A model generated the notes under the pieces. The model had not been told where the DNA came from. It did no database searches and saw nothing but the letters and a program-made list of their open reading frames with translations. From assembly GCF_037893015.1 (NCBI RefSeq), contig NC_133660.1, positions 280,303,067 to 280,367,066 of the forward strand: DNA of 64,000 nucleotides, read 5' to 3'. This document shows, one piece after another, positions 20,651-30,089 of the stretch. The number at the start of each line of letters is the position of its first letter. Positions within the stretch are counted from its first letter, which is position 1. The position numbers and the translations under genes were made by a program. The stretch comes from Macrotis lagotis (lineage: Eukaryota > Chordata > Mammalia > Peramelemorphia > Peramelidae).

Positions 20651-20929
20651 CTCTCCCCTTTCTCTTCTCTATTTTACTCAAATGGCCTTTCTTCAAAAGG
20701 GTTCAGGGCTGGGACCTTTAGTGACCACGGACTCCCACAATGCAGGGCTGGGGCAAATGGAAAAGCAAAGGAAGGGAGAGGACAGCCAGGTGAGGAAAGG
20801 ACCTCTACAAGGCTTTGCCTCCCATCTTACCCCAGGAAGATGCAAACTTCAGAGGGATCTTGACCTTGAAAAGGCCAAGGAACTCACAGAGGAGATTCTC
20901 CAGGGGCAGTCAGTCCACAACAGGAGAGT
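20651..20929. other. unique DNA, no gene seen
   Basis: No recognised repeat. The 154-codon frame that crosses it starts in a MIR and passes through the TC repeat, so it is not a gene. Confidence 0.35.
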
Positions 20930-21062
20930 ATCAACTCAATGAGCATTTATTAAACACCAGCTGTGCTCTTTTGCTTGGAGACAAAAACCAAAACAATCCC
21001 TGGCCTCCAGGAGTTTACAGGTCATGCATATAAGTCAGTATAAAATGTATGCAAATACTACC
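20930..21062 (-). mobile_element. L2 LINE 3' end, antisense
   Basis: 'tcaatgagcatttattaaac', 'acaatccctggcctccagga', 'gtttacaggtcatgcatata' are the antisense L2 end. Confidence 0.75.
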
Positions 21063-21064
21063 TG

Positions 21065-21112
21065 GGTGAGGTATGATAGATCTCTTACCCTCTCTGTGCC
21101 TCTGTTTCTTTC
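21065..21112 (+). mobile_element. MIR scrap
   Basis: 'ctcttaccctctctgtgcct' then 'ctgtttct', truncated by the L1 insertion. Confidence 0.4.
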
Positions 21113-21500
21113 TTTTTTTTTGAAAGATTTTATTTATTTTGAATTTTACAATTCCCCCCCATTCTTGCTTCCATCCCCCACCCCCACACAAGGCAGTCTG
21201 ATAGTCTTTACATTATTTCCATGTTGTACATTGATCTCAGTTGAGTGTGATGAGAGAGAAATCAGATCCTTAAGGAAGAAAAATAAAGTAGAAGATATAG
21301 CAGAATTATATAATAAGAGAACTTTTTTTTTCTAAATTAAAGGTAACAGTCCTTGAATCAAACTCCTCAATTCTTTCACTGGGTACAGATGGCATTCTCC
21401 ATCGCAGACAGCCCCAAATTGTCCCTGGTTGTTGCAATGAAGGGATGAGCGAGTCCATCAAGGTTGATCATCACCTCCATGTTGCTGTTAGGGTGGTCAA
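21113..21500. mobile_element. L1 LINE 3'-region fragment (marsupial type)
   Basis: 'aaagattttatttattttga', 'cacaaggcagtctgatagtc', 'tttccatgttgtacattgat', 'gtgatgagagagaaatcaga', 'ggcattctccatcgcagaca', 'gcgagtccatcaaggttgat' occur in uninterrupted order with only mild divergence. Much better preserved than the copy at 5.8 kb. Confidence 0.8.
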
Positions 21501-21584
21501 TGTAAAATGAAAGATGCTAAATGCTACATGCTAAATCTATGATCTTAGCACTAGGTCGTTTCAGAATGGCAAAACAGAAATAAC

Positions 21585-21790
21585 CAGGGGCCAGGAAGTC
21601 AAGGAGAAGGTGACACCGAAGCTAAGCCTAGAAGGGAGCCAGTGGTGTTAGGAAACAGAGAAGAGTGAGGGCATCCTAGACATGAGGGAGAGAGAATGTG
21701 TGCAAAGGCATGGAGGCAAGAGGGAGCTGCATCACGTTGGATGATTTGGAATTTCAATGGATTCAGTATGAAAAATGAGACTGGAACCAA
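21585..21790 (-). mobile_element. L2 LINE fragment, antisense
   Basis: 'gagaaggtgacaccgaagct', 'aagcctagaagggagccagt', 'gtgtgcaaaggcatggaggc' match the antisense L2 body. Confidence 0.6.
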
Positions 21791-22270
21791 GAAGCAAAGG
21801 CTCGGAAAAGTCAGTGGAGTTTGTACTAAAGGATGAAATCTGAAGGCAGAAAGAGAAAATTTCAGGGCCTGGGAAAGGGAAGGTTGTCCAAAGAGGTTGA
21901 TGCAGACGCCTAGGGAGCTCACTGAGCAGCTTAGTTCTTTTTCACAATAGGTAAAGAAGATGGAAGAAAGAACAGAAAGAATGGAAGATGAATGTACTGT
22001 AAAAGAGTAGGGTGTCATCATAGAGAAAGAACTGGCCCCAGATGCCCAAAGACCTGGTTTCGAATCATGCCTCTGACACAAACTGGCTTGTATGATTACA
22101 AAAGACATTTCAGGTCTTAGTGGCATAAGCAATTTTTTCTAAGAGCTGAGCTGCATCAGACATTTCCTCACCTGGGAGCCCCCAATATCAAAGGGGTCAT
22201 GGTTCCAGTTTCTATCCTATGGTCTTCTGAGAAGACTCTCAGGAGTGTTAATGGTCTGTCTAAGCTAGAG
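21791..22270. other. unique DNA with a MIR fragment
   Basis: 22025-22120 is a MIR-type fragment in sense orientation ('aaagacctggtttcgaatca', 'tgcctctgacacaaactgg'). The remainder is unrecognised. Confidence 0.4.
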
Positions 22271-22737
22271 TGGGGGAAGGAAGGGAGGAAGGGAGGAAGG
22301 AAGGAAGGAAGGAAGGAAGGAAGGAAGGAAGGAAGGAAGGAAGGAAGGAAGGAAGGAAGGAAGGAAGGAAGGATGGAAGGGAGGGAGGGAGGAAGGAAGG
22401 AAGGAAGGAAGGAAGGAAGGAAGGAAGGAAGGAAGGATGGAAGGGAGGGAGGGAGGGAGGGAGGGAGGGAGGAAGGAAGGAAGGAAGGAAGGAAGGAAGG
22501 AAGGAAGGAAGGAAGGAAGGAAGGAAGGAAGGAAGGATGGGAGGGAAGGAGGAAGGAAAGGTGGGAGGGAGGCAGGGAGGAAGACAGAAAAGAAGGAAGG
22601 AGGAAATGAAGGATGGAAGGAGGAAGGAAAGAAAGGAGAGAAAGAAAGAAGGAAAAAGGAAGGAAGGGAGGAGGGAGGGAGGGAGGAAGGAAGGAAGGAA
22701 GAGGAGGGAAGAAGGAAAGAGAGAGGGAGAAAGAAAC
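22271..22737. repeat. (GGAA)n microsatellite, about 470 bp
   Basis: Long GGAA arrays separated by ggatggaagggagggagg segments that themselves recur (about 22371, 22436, 22537), i.e. a higher-order repeat. Right third degenerates. All frames of 130-220 codons across it (Lys-Glu-Gly-Arg or Ser-Phe-Leu-Pro) are artefacts. Confidence 0.97.
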
Positions 22738-22769
22738 AAAAGTTAAACTCTTTGTCAAGAGTGACTGAA

Positions 22770-23722
22770 GTGATGCTAATACATGATGAAGAAAGAGCAG
22801 AATCATTCTTCCCTTTGATTCTGTTTTCTTCACCACAGAGAATGACCTTTGGACTAGAAATCACAGGGAGAAAATATCTAACAGGGAGACAAAACACATG
22901 ATAAGAAGGAAGAGGGTAAGAAAGAACCTCTAGCTACCCTAAAGGAATTCAAGTCATCTGGGCCAGATGGAACACATCCTCCAAGATTGAACAGATCAGA
23001 CAGATGTGCCTGCTGAGTCACCTCCACTGATCTTTAAAGGAAAAGACAAGAGGCCCTGTTGTTGTCTCTTTTTCTGAAGAGGAAGGAGGATGAATCTGAA
23101 CAATGCAAGTCAGAGATCTGGACAGCAATTCCCATCCAAATTCTAGAATGTACTTAGAGCATTAGTCAAATTCTGGAAAAGGAAGTGAGCAATGGCCAAA
23201 AGCCACCACGGCCTCAGCCAGGACAGCTCATGACCAGGGAAACCCACACCCTTTTCTAATAGGGCTACTAGTTTGGTAGATCAGCCGGATCAAAGCTGGA
23301 GCCACAGTAGAACTGGGTTTTAGGAAATCGTCTGCTAAAGGGCCAGATAGCTACATGTGGGTTTGACAATAATTGTGCCATTCTTTAGGCAGATTCAGAT
23401 GGAATGGAATGGCCACAATGGCCCGAGCCAAAGAGGTAACAGTACTTTGTCAACTTAAAAGAGCTCCTGGTGGAGACCTCCCAAGGGATTGTGCTTCTTC
23501 CTTCCTTATTAAGGAGCTAGGTGAAGGGCAAGTCAGAAAACTGGGGAAGATGACTAACACACCAGATGACAGAGTCAGGAGTCAATATGGTCAAACTGAA
23601 AGCTGGGGAGGGGAACCTGGAGAATGAACTGGGATATTTGACTAAATTAAAATTAATCTCAAAAGGGGGGAGGGGAATGTCAGTGGACTTGAAGCTCAGT
23701 GAATCAGTAGTGGAATGGGGAA
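22770..23722 (+). mobile_element. L3/CR1 LINE, reverse-transcriptase region, part 1
   Basis: Sense order of the L3/CR1 ORF2: 'ttcaagtcatctgggccaga', 'ctccactgatctttaaagga', 'attctagaatgtacttagag', 'tagggctactagtttggtag', 'ctcctggtggagacctccca', 'acaccagatgacagagtcag', 'gtggacttgaagctcagtg'. Frames are broken and several core segments deleted, so it is inactive. Confidence 0.75.
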
Positions 23723-23724
23723 GA

Positions 23725-23850
23725 CAATCCATCAGTCAATCACTGAGCATTAAACACTTACTGTGTACTAGTGCTAGATGTTAAAGGTAGAATACACAGA
23801 CAAAAGCTAAAGACTTCCTGCCCTCAAAGAGCTTACATTCTACCTTCATT
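23725..23850 (-). mobile_element. L2 3' end, antisense, within the L3
   Basis: 'catcagtcaatcactgagca', 'ttaaacacttactgtgtact', 'ccctcaaagagcttacattc'. Flanked on both sides by L3 sequence. Confidence 0.7.
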
Positions 23851-23879
23851 AACCAAGAAGAAAATGCTCTCCTGGTCTA

Positions 23880-24265
23880 CACTAAAAAAGACAAAGTCTG
23901 AGGCCCTAGAATATTAGAGCCATACCATCCTCAGCTTAGGTCAGAGTACATGGTCAGTTCTGAGCACACCATTTTTTTTTACAAAATCTTTATATTCTTC
24001 TGAACTTGCCAGATATCCACAAACACGAATAGCTTTACATATTAAGAACAAAAAATGAGGATTGTCCATGAAGGCACCATGACTCTTGATAGGTTTCTAA
24101 AAAGTCTATTATTACAAATACATCCCTGTAGAGTTCTAGCTTGTTTAGAAGGCTCCTCTAACATCACTCTGTTCTCTTTTGTGATTTTGATGCCATTTTT
24201 ATAAATATGCTTGATGAGCTGGATATCATCCAGAGTGGTGAAGGGCCCTCAAAGTTACATTCTCC
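23880..24265 (+). mobile_element. L3/CR1 LINE part 2 with an unidentified ~230-bp insert
   Basis: L3 resumes with 'aggtcagagtacatggtcag' and 'ttctgagcacaccatttt', is interrupted near 23975-24205 by AT-rich sequence I cannot classify, and resumes with 'cttgatgagctggatatcat' and 'ccagagtggtgaagggcc'. Both edges of the insert carry ccattttt, a possible target duplication. Confidence 0.6.
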
Positions 24266-24279
24266 ATTCTTAATTATCT

Positions 24280-24550
24280 GCCAAGCCAATGTCCACTAGA
24301 GAGGTGGGTCATTACATGGTCACCAGAGAGATAGGTCACTGTGTGGCCACCAGAGAAGTAGGTCATTGCAAGGCCACCAGAGAGGTATGTCATTTTGTAG
24401 TCACCAAAGGGGTAGGTCATTGAGTGGCCATCAGAGAGGTGGGTCATTACGTGGTCACTAGAGAGGCAGATCATTGCATAACTACCTGAGTGGTGGGTTA
24501 TTGTATAGCCACCAGAGGGGTGGGTCACTGCAAGTTCAACAGAGAAGTGG
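24280..24550. repeat. 30-bp minisatellite, about 9 units
   Basis: Unit of the type 'ggtcattacatggtcaccag' + 'agaggtgg', repeated at 30-base spacing with 15-25 percent variation. Because 30 is a multiple of three, the minus strand is open for 133 codons (24274-24675) with a 10-residue period around M-T-Y/H-L-S-G-G/D-H. Adjoins the L3 fragment. Confidence 0.85.
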
Positions 24551-24739
24551 GCTGAGAATTCCCTGAGAATGGGAGCTGGCTCTTTCTGAGCCCATCCTCT
24601 TGTAGCCCACACCCCTGGATGGTGAACCTTATTCATACTCAGACAACACTGGGAACTTCCTTGTGATCCCAGCACCTATTCAGAGCAGTTCTTTGGTCCG
24701 CAGGCATTGTTGATGATGTGATAAGTTAATTGTCATATT
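24551..24739. other. unique DNA
   Basis: No repeat recognised; contains the non-repetitive upstream part of the minus-strand frame. Confidence 0.35.
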
Positions 24740-24845
24740 GAGGCATTCATTCAAATATTAGTGCTCAGCGCTGTTCTAGGTCATGGGATTATAAAGGCAA
24801 AGACAAAACAATCCCTGCCCTCAAAAAGTGTAGAGGTAACCTGAA
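24740..24845 (-). mobile_element. L2 3' end, antisense
   Basis: 'aggcattcattcaaatatta', 'agcgctgttctaggtcatgg', 'acaatccctgccctcaaaaa'. Confidence 0.7.
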
Positions 24846-24884
24846 TCTTTTTTAAGTACCTAAATGATGGCACAGCTGTTCTAT

Positions 24885-25095
24885 AGAGGCAGCTAGGAAA
24901 TGCCATAGAGGATAGATCACAGGGCCTGGAGAAAAGAAGACTGGAGTTCAAATCTGGCATCAGAGATTACTAGCTTTGGGATCCTGGGCAAGAATCTTTG
25001 TCTCAGTTTCCTCATCTATAAAATAGGAATCATAAAAGACCCTACTTCCCAAGGCTGTTGTGAAGATCATAAGAGAGAATAATAAGTCCCATCTA
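24885..25095 (+). mobile_element. tRNA-derived CORE-SINE, nearly full length
   Basis: Starts 'agaggcagctaggaaatgcc', has the B-box-like 'gagttcaaatctgg', then 'tgtctcagtttcctcatcta' and 'gaatcataaaagaccctact', with 'ggctgttgtgaagatcata' at the 3' part. Old, diverged copy. Confidence 0.7.
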
Positions 25096-25399
25096 TTTAA
25101 ATGCTAGCTAAAATAATATCACTGTTTCTTAGTATTTTCAACTAGGTGGATACTGTTTAGCTTTCCCAAACTATCACATCCCACCCAAACAGCAAAGTAG
25201 TCACACTATTAAATCCATCGATTGTGAAAAGAGATGAGAATTCATCTCTGTTCTTTTCGTGTTCTTTTGTGTTTTTGAAGGTGGGGAAAGAGATGTGTAA
25301 ACTATATAAAATGTCTCTGGGATTTTTTGTCTTTTTTTATTCTGTGGGGCAAGGGAGGGATATATTGGGGGAAAGTAGGTGACACAAAGGCAGAATGTA
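25096..25399. other. unique AT-rich DNA
   Basis: No recognised repeat. Confidence 0.35.
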
Positions 25400-25520
25400 T
25401 TAATTTTTGCAACTGGTTAGATGGCTAAACTCCAAGAATAGTTATTAAAGGTCCAATGTGAATGTGGCAAGAGGTCTCCAGTGGAGTGCCCCAGTGATTT
25501 GTATTTGATCCTGTAACATG

Positions 25521-25669
25521 GTTTTTTAGATTTTGCAAGGCAATGGGGTTAAGCAACTTGCCCAAGGCCACACAGCTAGGTCATTATTAAATGTCTGAGG
25601 CCAGATTTGAACTCAGGGACTCCTGACTCCAGGGCCAGTGCTCCATCCACTGTACCACCTAGCTGCCCC
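25521..25669 (-). mobile_element. tRNA-derived SINE with exact 11-bp target duplication
   Basis: Full-length, tail first ('gttttttagattttgcaagg') and ending 'tgtaccacctagctgcccc'. Flanks tcctgtaacat at 25509-25519 and 25673-25683 are identical. It splits the RT domain of the L3 copy. Confidence 0.95.
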
Positions 25670-25810
25670 AGGTCCTGTAACATATAACATTTTTTACCAG
25701 TGACTTGAAAAAAGGTAAAAATGGCACACTTACCAGAACTGACATATCACCCAAGGCTAGTAAGAAGAACTAACTTGCTGGATGAAACATGCTGAGGTTT
25801 ATGAAAATGG

Positions 25811-25925
25811 AGTCAATACCAGTCCTCGAGTCAGGAGGACCTGGGTTCAAATCTGACCTCAAACACTTGATACTAACTTGGGCAAGTCACTTCACCGTAT
25901 TGCCTTGCAAAAACTGAAAAGAAGA
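25811..25925 (+). mobile_element. 5'-truncated tRNA-derived SINE
   Basis: 'cgagtcaggaggacctgggt', 'tcaaatctgacctcaaacac', 'cttgggcaagtcacttcacc', 'gtattgccttgcaaaaactg' in sense order; nested in the same L3. Confidence 0.8.
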
Positions 25926-26192
25926 AAGAAAAGAAGATGAAACCAAATAGGGATGAATGCAGTATCTTACACTTGGTTTCAAAAATCACCTTCACAAGTT
26001 TAAAATGGAAAGGCATAGTAGATAGCAATTTTTTCTTAAAAAAAAAAAGATTGAGGATGGGGGTGGTTTTAGTTAATCACGAGATCAATATGAGACATCA
26101 TTGTAGTGAGCTAATGCGATCTCGGACTTCCTTAAGAGAACCAGGCATTCAGAAATAAGGAGGTGATGGAGACTCTAGATACTGGTCAAGTC

Positions 26193-26680
26193 AGGTCAAC
26201 AAGAATTTATTAAGCACCTACTGGGTGTCAAGTATCAGGCCAGTATTGGGGTCCAGAAAAAGGGAGGGAAGTCAACCTGAAGGAGTTCACAGCCAAAGGG
26301 AGGAGAGAACACTCAAGCCCCTATGTAGAGATAAGGTATATACTGAATAGGGTGGCCATACTCTACAGAGGGAGGGCTCCAGAATTAAGAGGGGGTGAGA
26401 AAAGTTTCCTGTAGAAGGTGGGATTTTAGCAGAGACTTGAAGGAAGCCAGGGAAGCTGGGAGGTAGAAATGAGAAGGGAGAGCATTCCAGACAAAGGGAG
26501 AACACAGACAGAGAAAACACCTAGAGCCAAGAAAAGGGAGATCTTTGTAAGTAGAATAGCCAGGAGGCTGATGACCAGGATCACAAGAAATGTGGTTGGA
26601 GATAGGTGGGAGAAGACTGTAAAGGGGGGGAAGGGACAACTTGAGGAGGACTGTGAAAGCCCAAGCTGTCACTTCTTACC
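26193..26680 (-). mobile_element. L2 LINE, about 490 bp, antisense
   Basis: 'caacaagaatttattaagca', 'cctactgggtgtcaagtatc', 'cctgaaggagttcacagcca', 'cctgtagaaggtgggatttt', 'agagcattccagacaaaggg' match antisense L2 3' end and body. Sits between two parts of the L3 copy. Confidence 0.7.
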
Positions 26681-26689
26681 TGAGTACTC

Positions 26690-27105
26690 TTGTCATCATT
26701 TAAGAAAAATGTTAATAAGGCAGAGTTTCCAGGGAAGGTTTCTAGGAGAGAGAAGTTCAGAATATGGAGGATTGGTTAAAAGGACTGGAGAAGAAAAAAT
26801 TCATAAGAAGCAAGCAAACTGTTCTCAGTTATATAAAGAATCTACCTGTTCTCTTCGGCCCCAGAGAGAAAAACCAGGAATAACCAGTGGGTAGAAGGTT
26901 TAGATTTGAAATTAGAAAATATTTTTAATGATCAAAGCTACTGAAAAAGGAAAAGGGCTGCTCCATGAGGCAGTGAGCCTTCTCCTGTGAGATTTTCCAT
27001 AAGAGGTTTGACACACCTTTGTTGCATAGAAATTTTTGACACGTTTAGGCTGACCCAGACAGCCAATGAGGTCTTCCCACTCTCTAATTCTGTGATTCTA
27101 TAATG
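26690..27105 (+). mobile_element. L3/CR1 LINE 3' end, continuation of 25400-26192
   Basis: 'tatggaggattggttaaaag', 'ctgttctcttcggccccaga', 'ccagtgggtagaaggtttag', 'gaggtcttcccactctctaa' and terminal 'ttctgtgattcta' are in the order of the L3 3' end, with a deletion-rich middle. Confidence 0.75.
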
Positions 27106-27179
27106 GGCTGCGAATTCCCTGAGGAATGTGGTTGGAGATAGGAGCTATCAACTGGCTTCAAATGAATTTTGCTTTTTCA

Positions 27180-27310
27180 ATCCATCACAAGCAGCAAACA
27201 TTTCTTAAATGCCCATTATGTGCTCCAGGCTCTGGAGCTATAGAGACAAAAAACCGAAATGGTGTTTGGCCTTCAAAGAGCTTATGTTCTGGAGGTTGGA
27301 AGGGAGAGGG
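27180..27310 (-). mobile_element. L2 3' end, antisense
   Basis: 'agcaaacatttcttaaatgc', 'ccattatgtgctccaggctc', 'cttcaaagagcttatgttct'. Confidence 0.7.
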
Positions 27311-27649
27311 AAGGGCTGCATCAGTTTCTCTAGATGATGATAAATCTCAATACATCTGTGCATGAAGTATGCTATTTATTCAGTCTGCAGAAGGGACGTT
27401 GGATTATTCATGACTTTGCCTCTGACTTCCCAGACCCTGTGCAATTCCTCTGACTGGCCCCTATGTCTCCAAGCATTGGTCAGCAGGATGTTATTGCCCC
27501 CCAAATCCCTTCCCAAATTCCCAATCTCATCCAACTCAAAAGGCTTTTTTAAGTGTGCCCCACAGGACACAGAACAGAAAAGGTTCCTATGAAACATGCA
27601 TCCTTTTGTACTATATACTTCATCCTTACCATGAAGTCCCATGGAAAGA
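27311..27649. other. unique DNA, no gene seen
   Basis: No recognised repeat; opposing frames up to 122 codons without recognisable features. Confidence 0.35.
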
Positions 27650-27910
27650 GACACTTGCAAGATTTGGAGGTGGGGATCTGAGTTTAAATCCTGGCCTTGC
27701 CTATATGACCTTGAGTAAGTCTCTTTCTCTTTTCTGGGCTTCAAGGTCCTCCTTTATAAAATGAGAGGGTTGGACCAGGCAAATGATCTCAGGCTAGCCC
27801 AGAGCAGGGTACCTGACCCTGAAGAATGGCAGTTCCCTGAGGGCAGGACCATCTTTGAATCTCCAATGCTCAGTACTTGGCAGGTGTTCACGAATTCTTG
27901 ATGATGAATC
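27650..27910 (+). mobile_element. MIR SINE followed by L2 3' end
   Basis: MIR: 'ctgagtttaaatcctggcct', 'gaccttgagtaagtctcttt', 'aaaatgagagggttggacca'. L2 from about 27815: 'ggcagttccctgagggcagg', 'gctcagtacttggcaggtgt'. Confidence 0.65.
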
Positions 27911-28119
27911 ATCTCTGCCACCTCAGAGGAATATGGTAGGGAGTGAGAATTGTGTGGACTAGATCTGTGATTCCTCCACAAAAGAAACTGAGGTAAATGG
28001 AGCCGCCTGCTCCCAAGGCTCATAAAGGGTCATTAAGAACTCCAAGACCCAGCTTAAGGAAGATGTGAGTATGAGAGACCAACCATAGTCCTCATGTAGG
28101 CATCTACCTCAGTGGGAAT

Positions 28120-28325
28120 GATGAAGATCCCTAGCCTTGGTCTCAGGAGAACTGGGTGTGAATCTCAGTTCTGCCATTTGTGAGCATCTCAATTTCCTCA
28201 GATGTAAAATGGGGGTAGAAATAACACCTCTTAGAGAGTTACGAGGGACATGGAGACATTCAGTGACTTAGCTAGGACCAAATGGTCAAAATGTGATGGG
28301 GGCAGGATTTGAACCCAAACTGGAA
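28120..28325. mobile_element. two MIR fragments, opposite orientations
   Basis: 28135-28245 sense ('tgtgaatctcagttctgcca', 'cagatgtaaaatgggggtag'); 28250-28320 antisense ('attcagtgacttagctagga', 'ggcaggatttgaacccaaac'). Confidence 0.65.
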
Positions 28326-28520
28326 TTCCAGAATCCTAGAATGAGAGAGCTAGAGGGGTCCCAGTAGCCTATGGTACCCCAACAGAAGTCCCCTGAACAC
28401 ATGCTCTAGGAATGACCAACCAGCCTTGGAAGGAGAAGCTGCTCACTCCATCTCTGGACAGCTCCGGCACAGGGCTTCCCTACTCTGATTGCATCTAACA
28501 CATAGCCCTGTTTTTCAATG
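28325..28520 (-). mobile_element. L3/CR1 LINE 3' end, antisense
   Basis: 'cagaatcctagaatgagaga', 'gctagaggggtcccagtagc', 'gaatgaccaaccagccttgg', 'tctctggacagctccggcac' follow the reverse of the L3 3' end. Confidence 0.7.
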
Positions 28521-28529
28521 AGTCATAAT

Positions 28530-29020
28530 GATGACATAACAAAAGCTCGCCATCTTTGGTAGACTTAAAGATGAAAAATCCTCATCCTCCAGTCAAAGTA
28601 TCTTTGATAATTTAGCCAGGAAAATGATTGAACCATGGAATTCTCACAGCAAAAACTGTAATGCCCAGACAGAAGGATAATCCCCAAATAATTATGATCA
28701 TTTTTCTCAATGTTTCTCAATATTAGCACACCAAAGTCACATGATCTTCAGGTAGTATGAAATGAGAAACTTTCCAAAGATAGAGATCAGTAGAAATCAA
28801 AATCAAAATCTCTGCAAAGTGAGGATGATGTTTGAAGTTTCCAACCAAATAACCAAAAGCAATCATTTTTATTAGCCCATGGGATGGTTCTCTGAAATAT
28901 TCAACAGAGGGGGCTGATAACTTGTCCCAAGGCCATTTCTATCTGAATGATGTTGAAAAGAATGGGAGAAACAAGATCAACAGCAAAAATAATAAATGAA
29001 CAGTCCTATGAGCCTTATAT
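28530..29020. other. strong candidate conserved non-coding element
   Basis: About 490 bases of AT-rich unique sequence with no transposon resemblance. Motifs visible: OTX/bicoid-like 'ggataatccccaaataatta' (taatcc at 28679-28684), 'atttttattagcccatggga' (HOX-like), repeated aatcaaaatcaaaatc and several atcttt/agaaat blocks. Looks like a forebrain- or limb-type enhancer in composition, but that is inference. Confidence 0.5.
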
Positions 29021-29029
29021 TGGTGTAGT

Positions 29030-29175
29030 GGGGAGGGCAAGGAGTCAAGAGAAACTGAGCAAAAGGATTGTCTCTGATATTTTTTATATGCATGACCTCT
29101 GACAAGTCCCTTAACCAATCAATCTGTGTCTATCAAAACTGAGGGTGTATATTATCTTCAAAGCCAATCTATGAT
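29030..29175 (+). mobile_element. MIR fragment
   Basis: 'ggattgtctctgatattttt', 'tgacctctgacaagtccctt', 'aaccaatcaatctgtgtcta', 'aagccaatctatgatcctaa'. Confidence 0.5.
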
Positions 29176-29234
29176 CCTAATAAAGGAATCCAGACTTGTT
29201 GGGGTAGAAGAATATATAGATATATATTCCATAG

Positions 29235-29370
29235 GTATAAGAATCAGAAAAGAGTGCTGGAGTGTCTAAGTCCTCTTCCTTTCCTCCATCTGAGCCTCAG
29301 TTTCCTCTTCTGTCAAATGGGAGGGGGGGATTGGCAGTCTCTTCTGGCTCTAATTCTTTGATCCTGTGAC
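29235..29370 (+). mobile_element. MIR 3' half
   Basis: 'tctgagcctcagtttcctct', 'tctgtcaaatgggagggggg', 'ctctaattctttgatcctgt'. Confidence 0.6.
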
Positions 29371-29429
29371 CAAGGACACAATACTCCTTGTGCTCCTGGT
29401 CTGATGGGTGGCTCCAAGGAAAGCATTTT

Positions 29430-29900
29430 GCCAATCTGAAAGCTCCTGGAAATGGGAACTATGGGTCTTATCAGAAACTTGACCCCAGCCCAAAGAAAGC
29501 AGGGCCTTGCACTTGACACCCGCCTCAGCCCCCAGGGTGCCTGGGCTGACCCGCCCTCTCTCCAAGGCGGTGACAAGGACACATTCAGCTCTGACAAGAG
29601 AGCGGAAGCCCCAGAGCCCTTTGATCTCCTCTGGGACCGGCCCCTGTGCCAACCTGGGGCATTGCAATTCATTAGATCACTTCCTAAAAGCCTTTGTTCT
29701 TGGCCCAAGGTGGCAGACAGAGGCCCTGGAGCTCCAGGCCAGACCCTTCCTCCTGAACAAGGGTTCTCCTCACTTGGATCATTATCAGGGGCCCGTGGTG
29801 GCTAAGTGAAGCCCAGGTTTCTTCCACAGAGCCCTGAATGCCAGGTCGTAGGGACGCTATTGTGTCCATTTCAATGAATGGGTTCACCGAGGCCACTGGA
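29430..29900. other. possible conserved non-coding element
   Basis: Unique sequence; most distinctive parts are 'gcaattcattagatcacttc', 'cctttgttcttggcccaagg' (SOX-like tttgtt) and 'cgctattgtgtccatttcaa' with a SOX ctattgtg. CpGs retained. Overlapping frames of 100-130 codons on both strands are not supported as exons. Confidence 0.4.
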
Positions 29901-29929
29901 GCTCATCAGCAGCCAGAACAATCTGTCCC

Positions 29930-30060
29930 TGGGTTTGGAGTCAGGCCATCTGGATTTGAACCCTGACCCTGACCTCTTTCCAGCTAGGTGACCTTGGACT
30001 GCCTCCACATACCTCCCCCTCTGACAAATGAGGATGGCCATGCTCCTGGGGAAATGCTGA
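29930..30060 (+). mobile_element. MIR SINE
   Basis: 'gtttggagtcaggccatctg', 'gatttgaaccctgaccctga', 'agctaggtgaccttggactg'. Confidence 0.65.
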
Positions 30061-30072
30061 CAAGGTCCATCT

Positions 30073-30087
30073 CCCCCCCCCCCCCCC
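30073..30087. repeat. C15 homopolymer
   Basis: Pure run of 15 C, a likely assembly or length-polymorphism hot spot. Confidence 0.95.
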
Positions 30088-30089
30088 AG

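Larger units (their letters stand above)
25400..26192 (+). mobile_element. L3/CR1 LINE, reverse-transcriptase region, interrupted
   Basis: 'gtctccagtggagtgcccca' reads V-S-S-G-V-P-Q, the conserved CR1-clade RT motif, followed by a stop; after the inserted SINE the frame resumes with N-I-F. Further L3 order: 'gggatgaatgcagtatctta', 'cacttggtttcaaaaatcac', 'gctaatgcgatctcggactt', 'aaggaggtgatggagactct'. Holds SINEs at 25521-25669 and about 25811-25925. Inactive. Confidence 0.8.

Noticed and set aside
21113..21500. Endogenous retrovirus fragment
   Set aside because: Phrase order fits the 3' region of marsupial L1; no LTR, primer-binding site or retroviral motifs were seen anywhere in the window.
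22168..22901. Several 130-222-codon frames on both strands
   Set aside because: Translations of the GGAA microsatellite.
24280..24550. CRISPR-like array of 30-bp repeats
   Set aside because: Units are directly contiguous and diverge gradually with no unique spacers; the context is a vertebrate genome. It is a minisatellite.
26590..27142. 18-base exact repeat aatgtggttggagatagg at about 26589 and 27125
   Set aside because: Both copies lie in or beside antisense L2 sequence, so shared ancestry of the repeat or chance is enough; no duplicated flanks.
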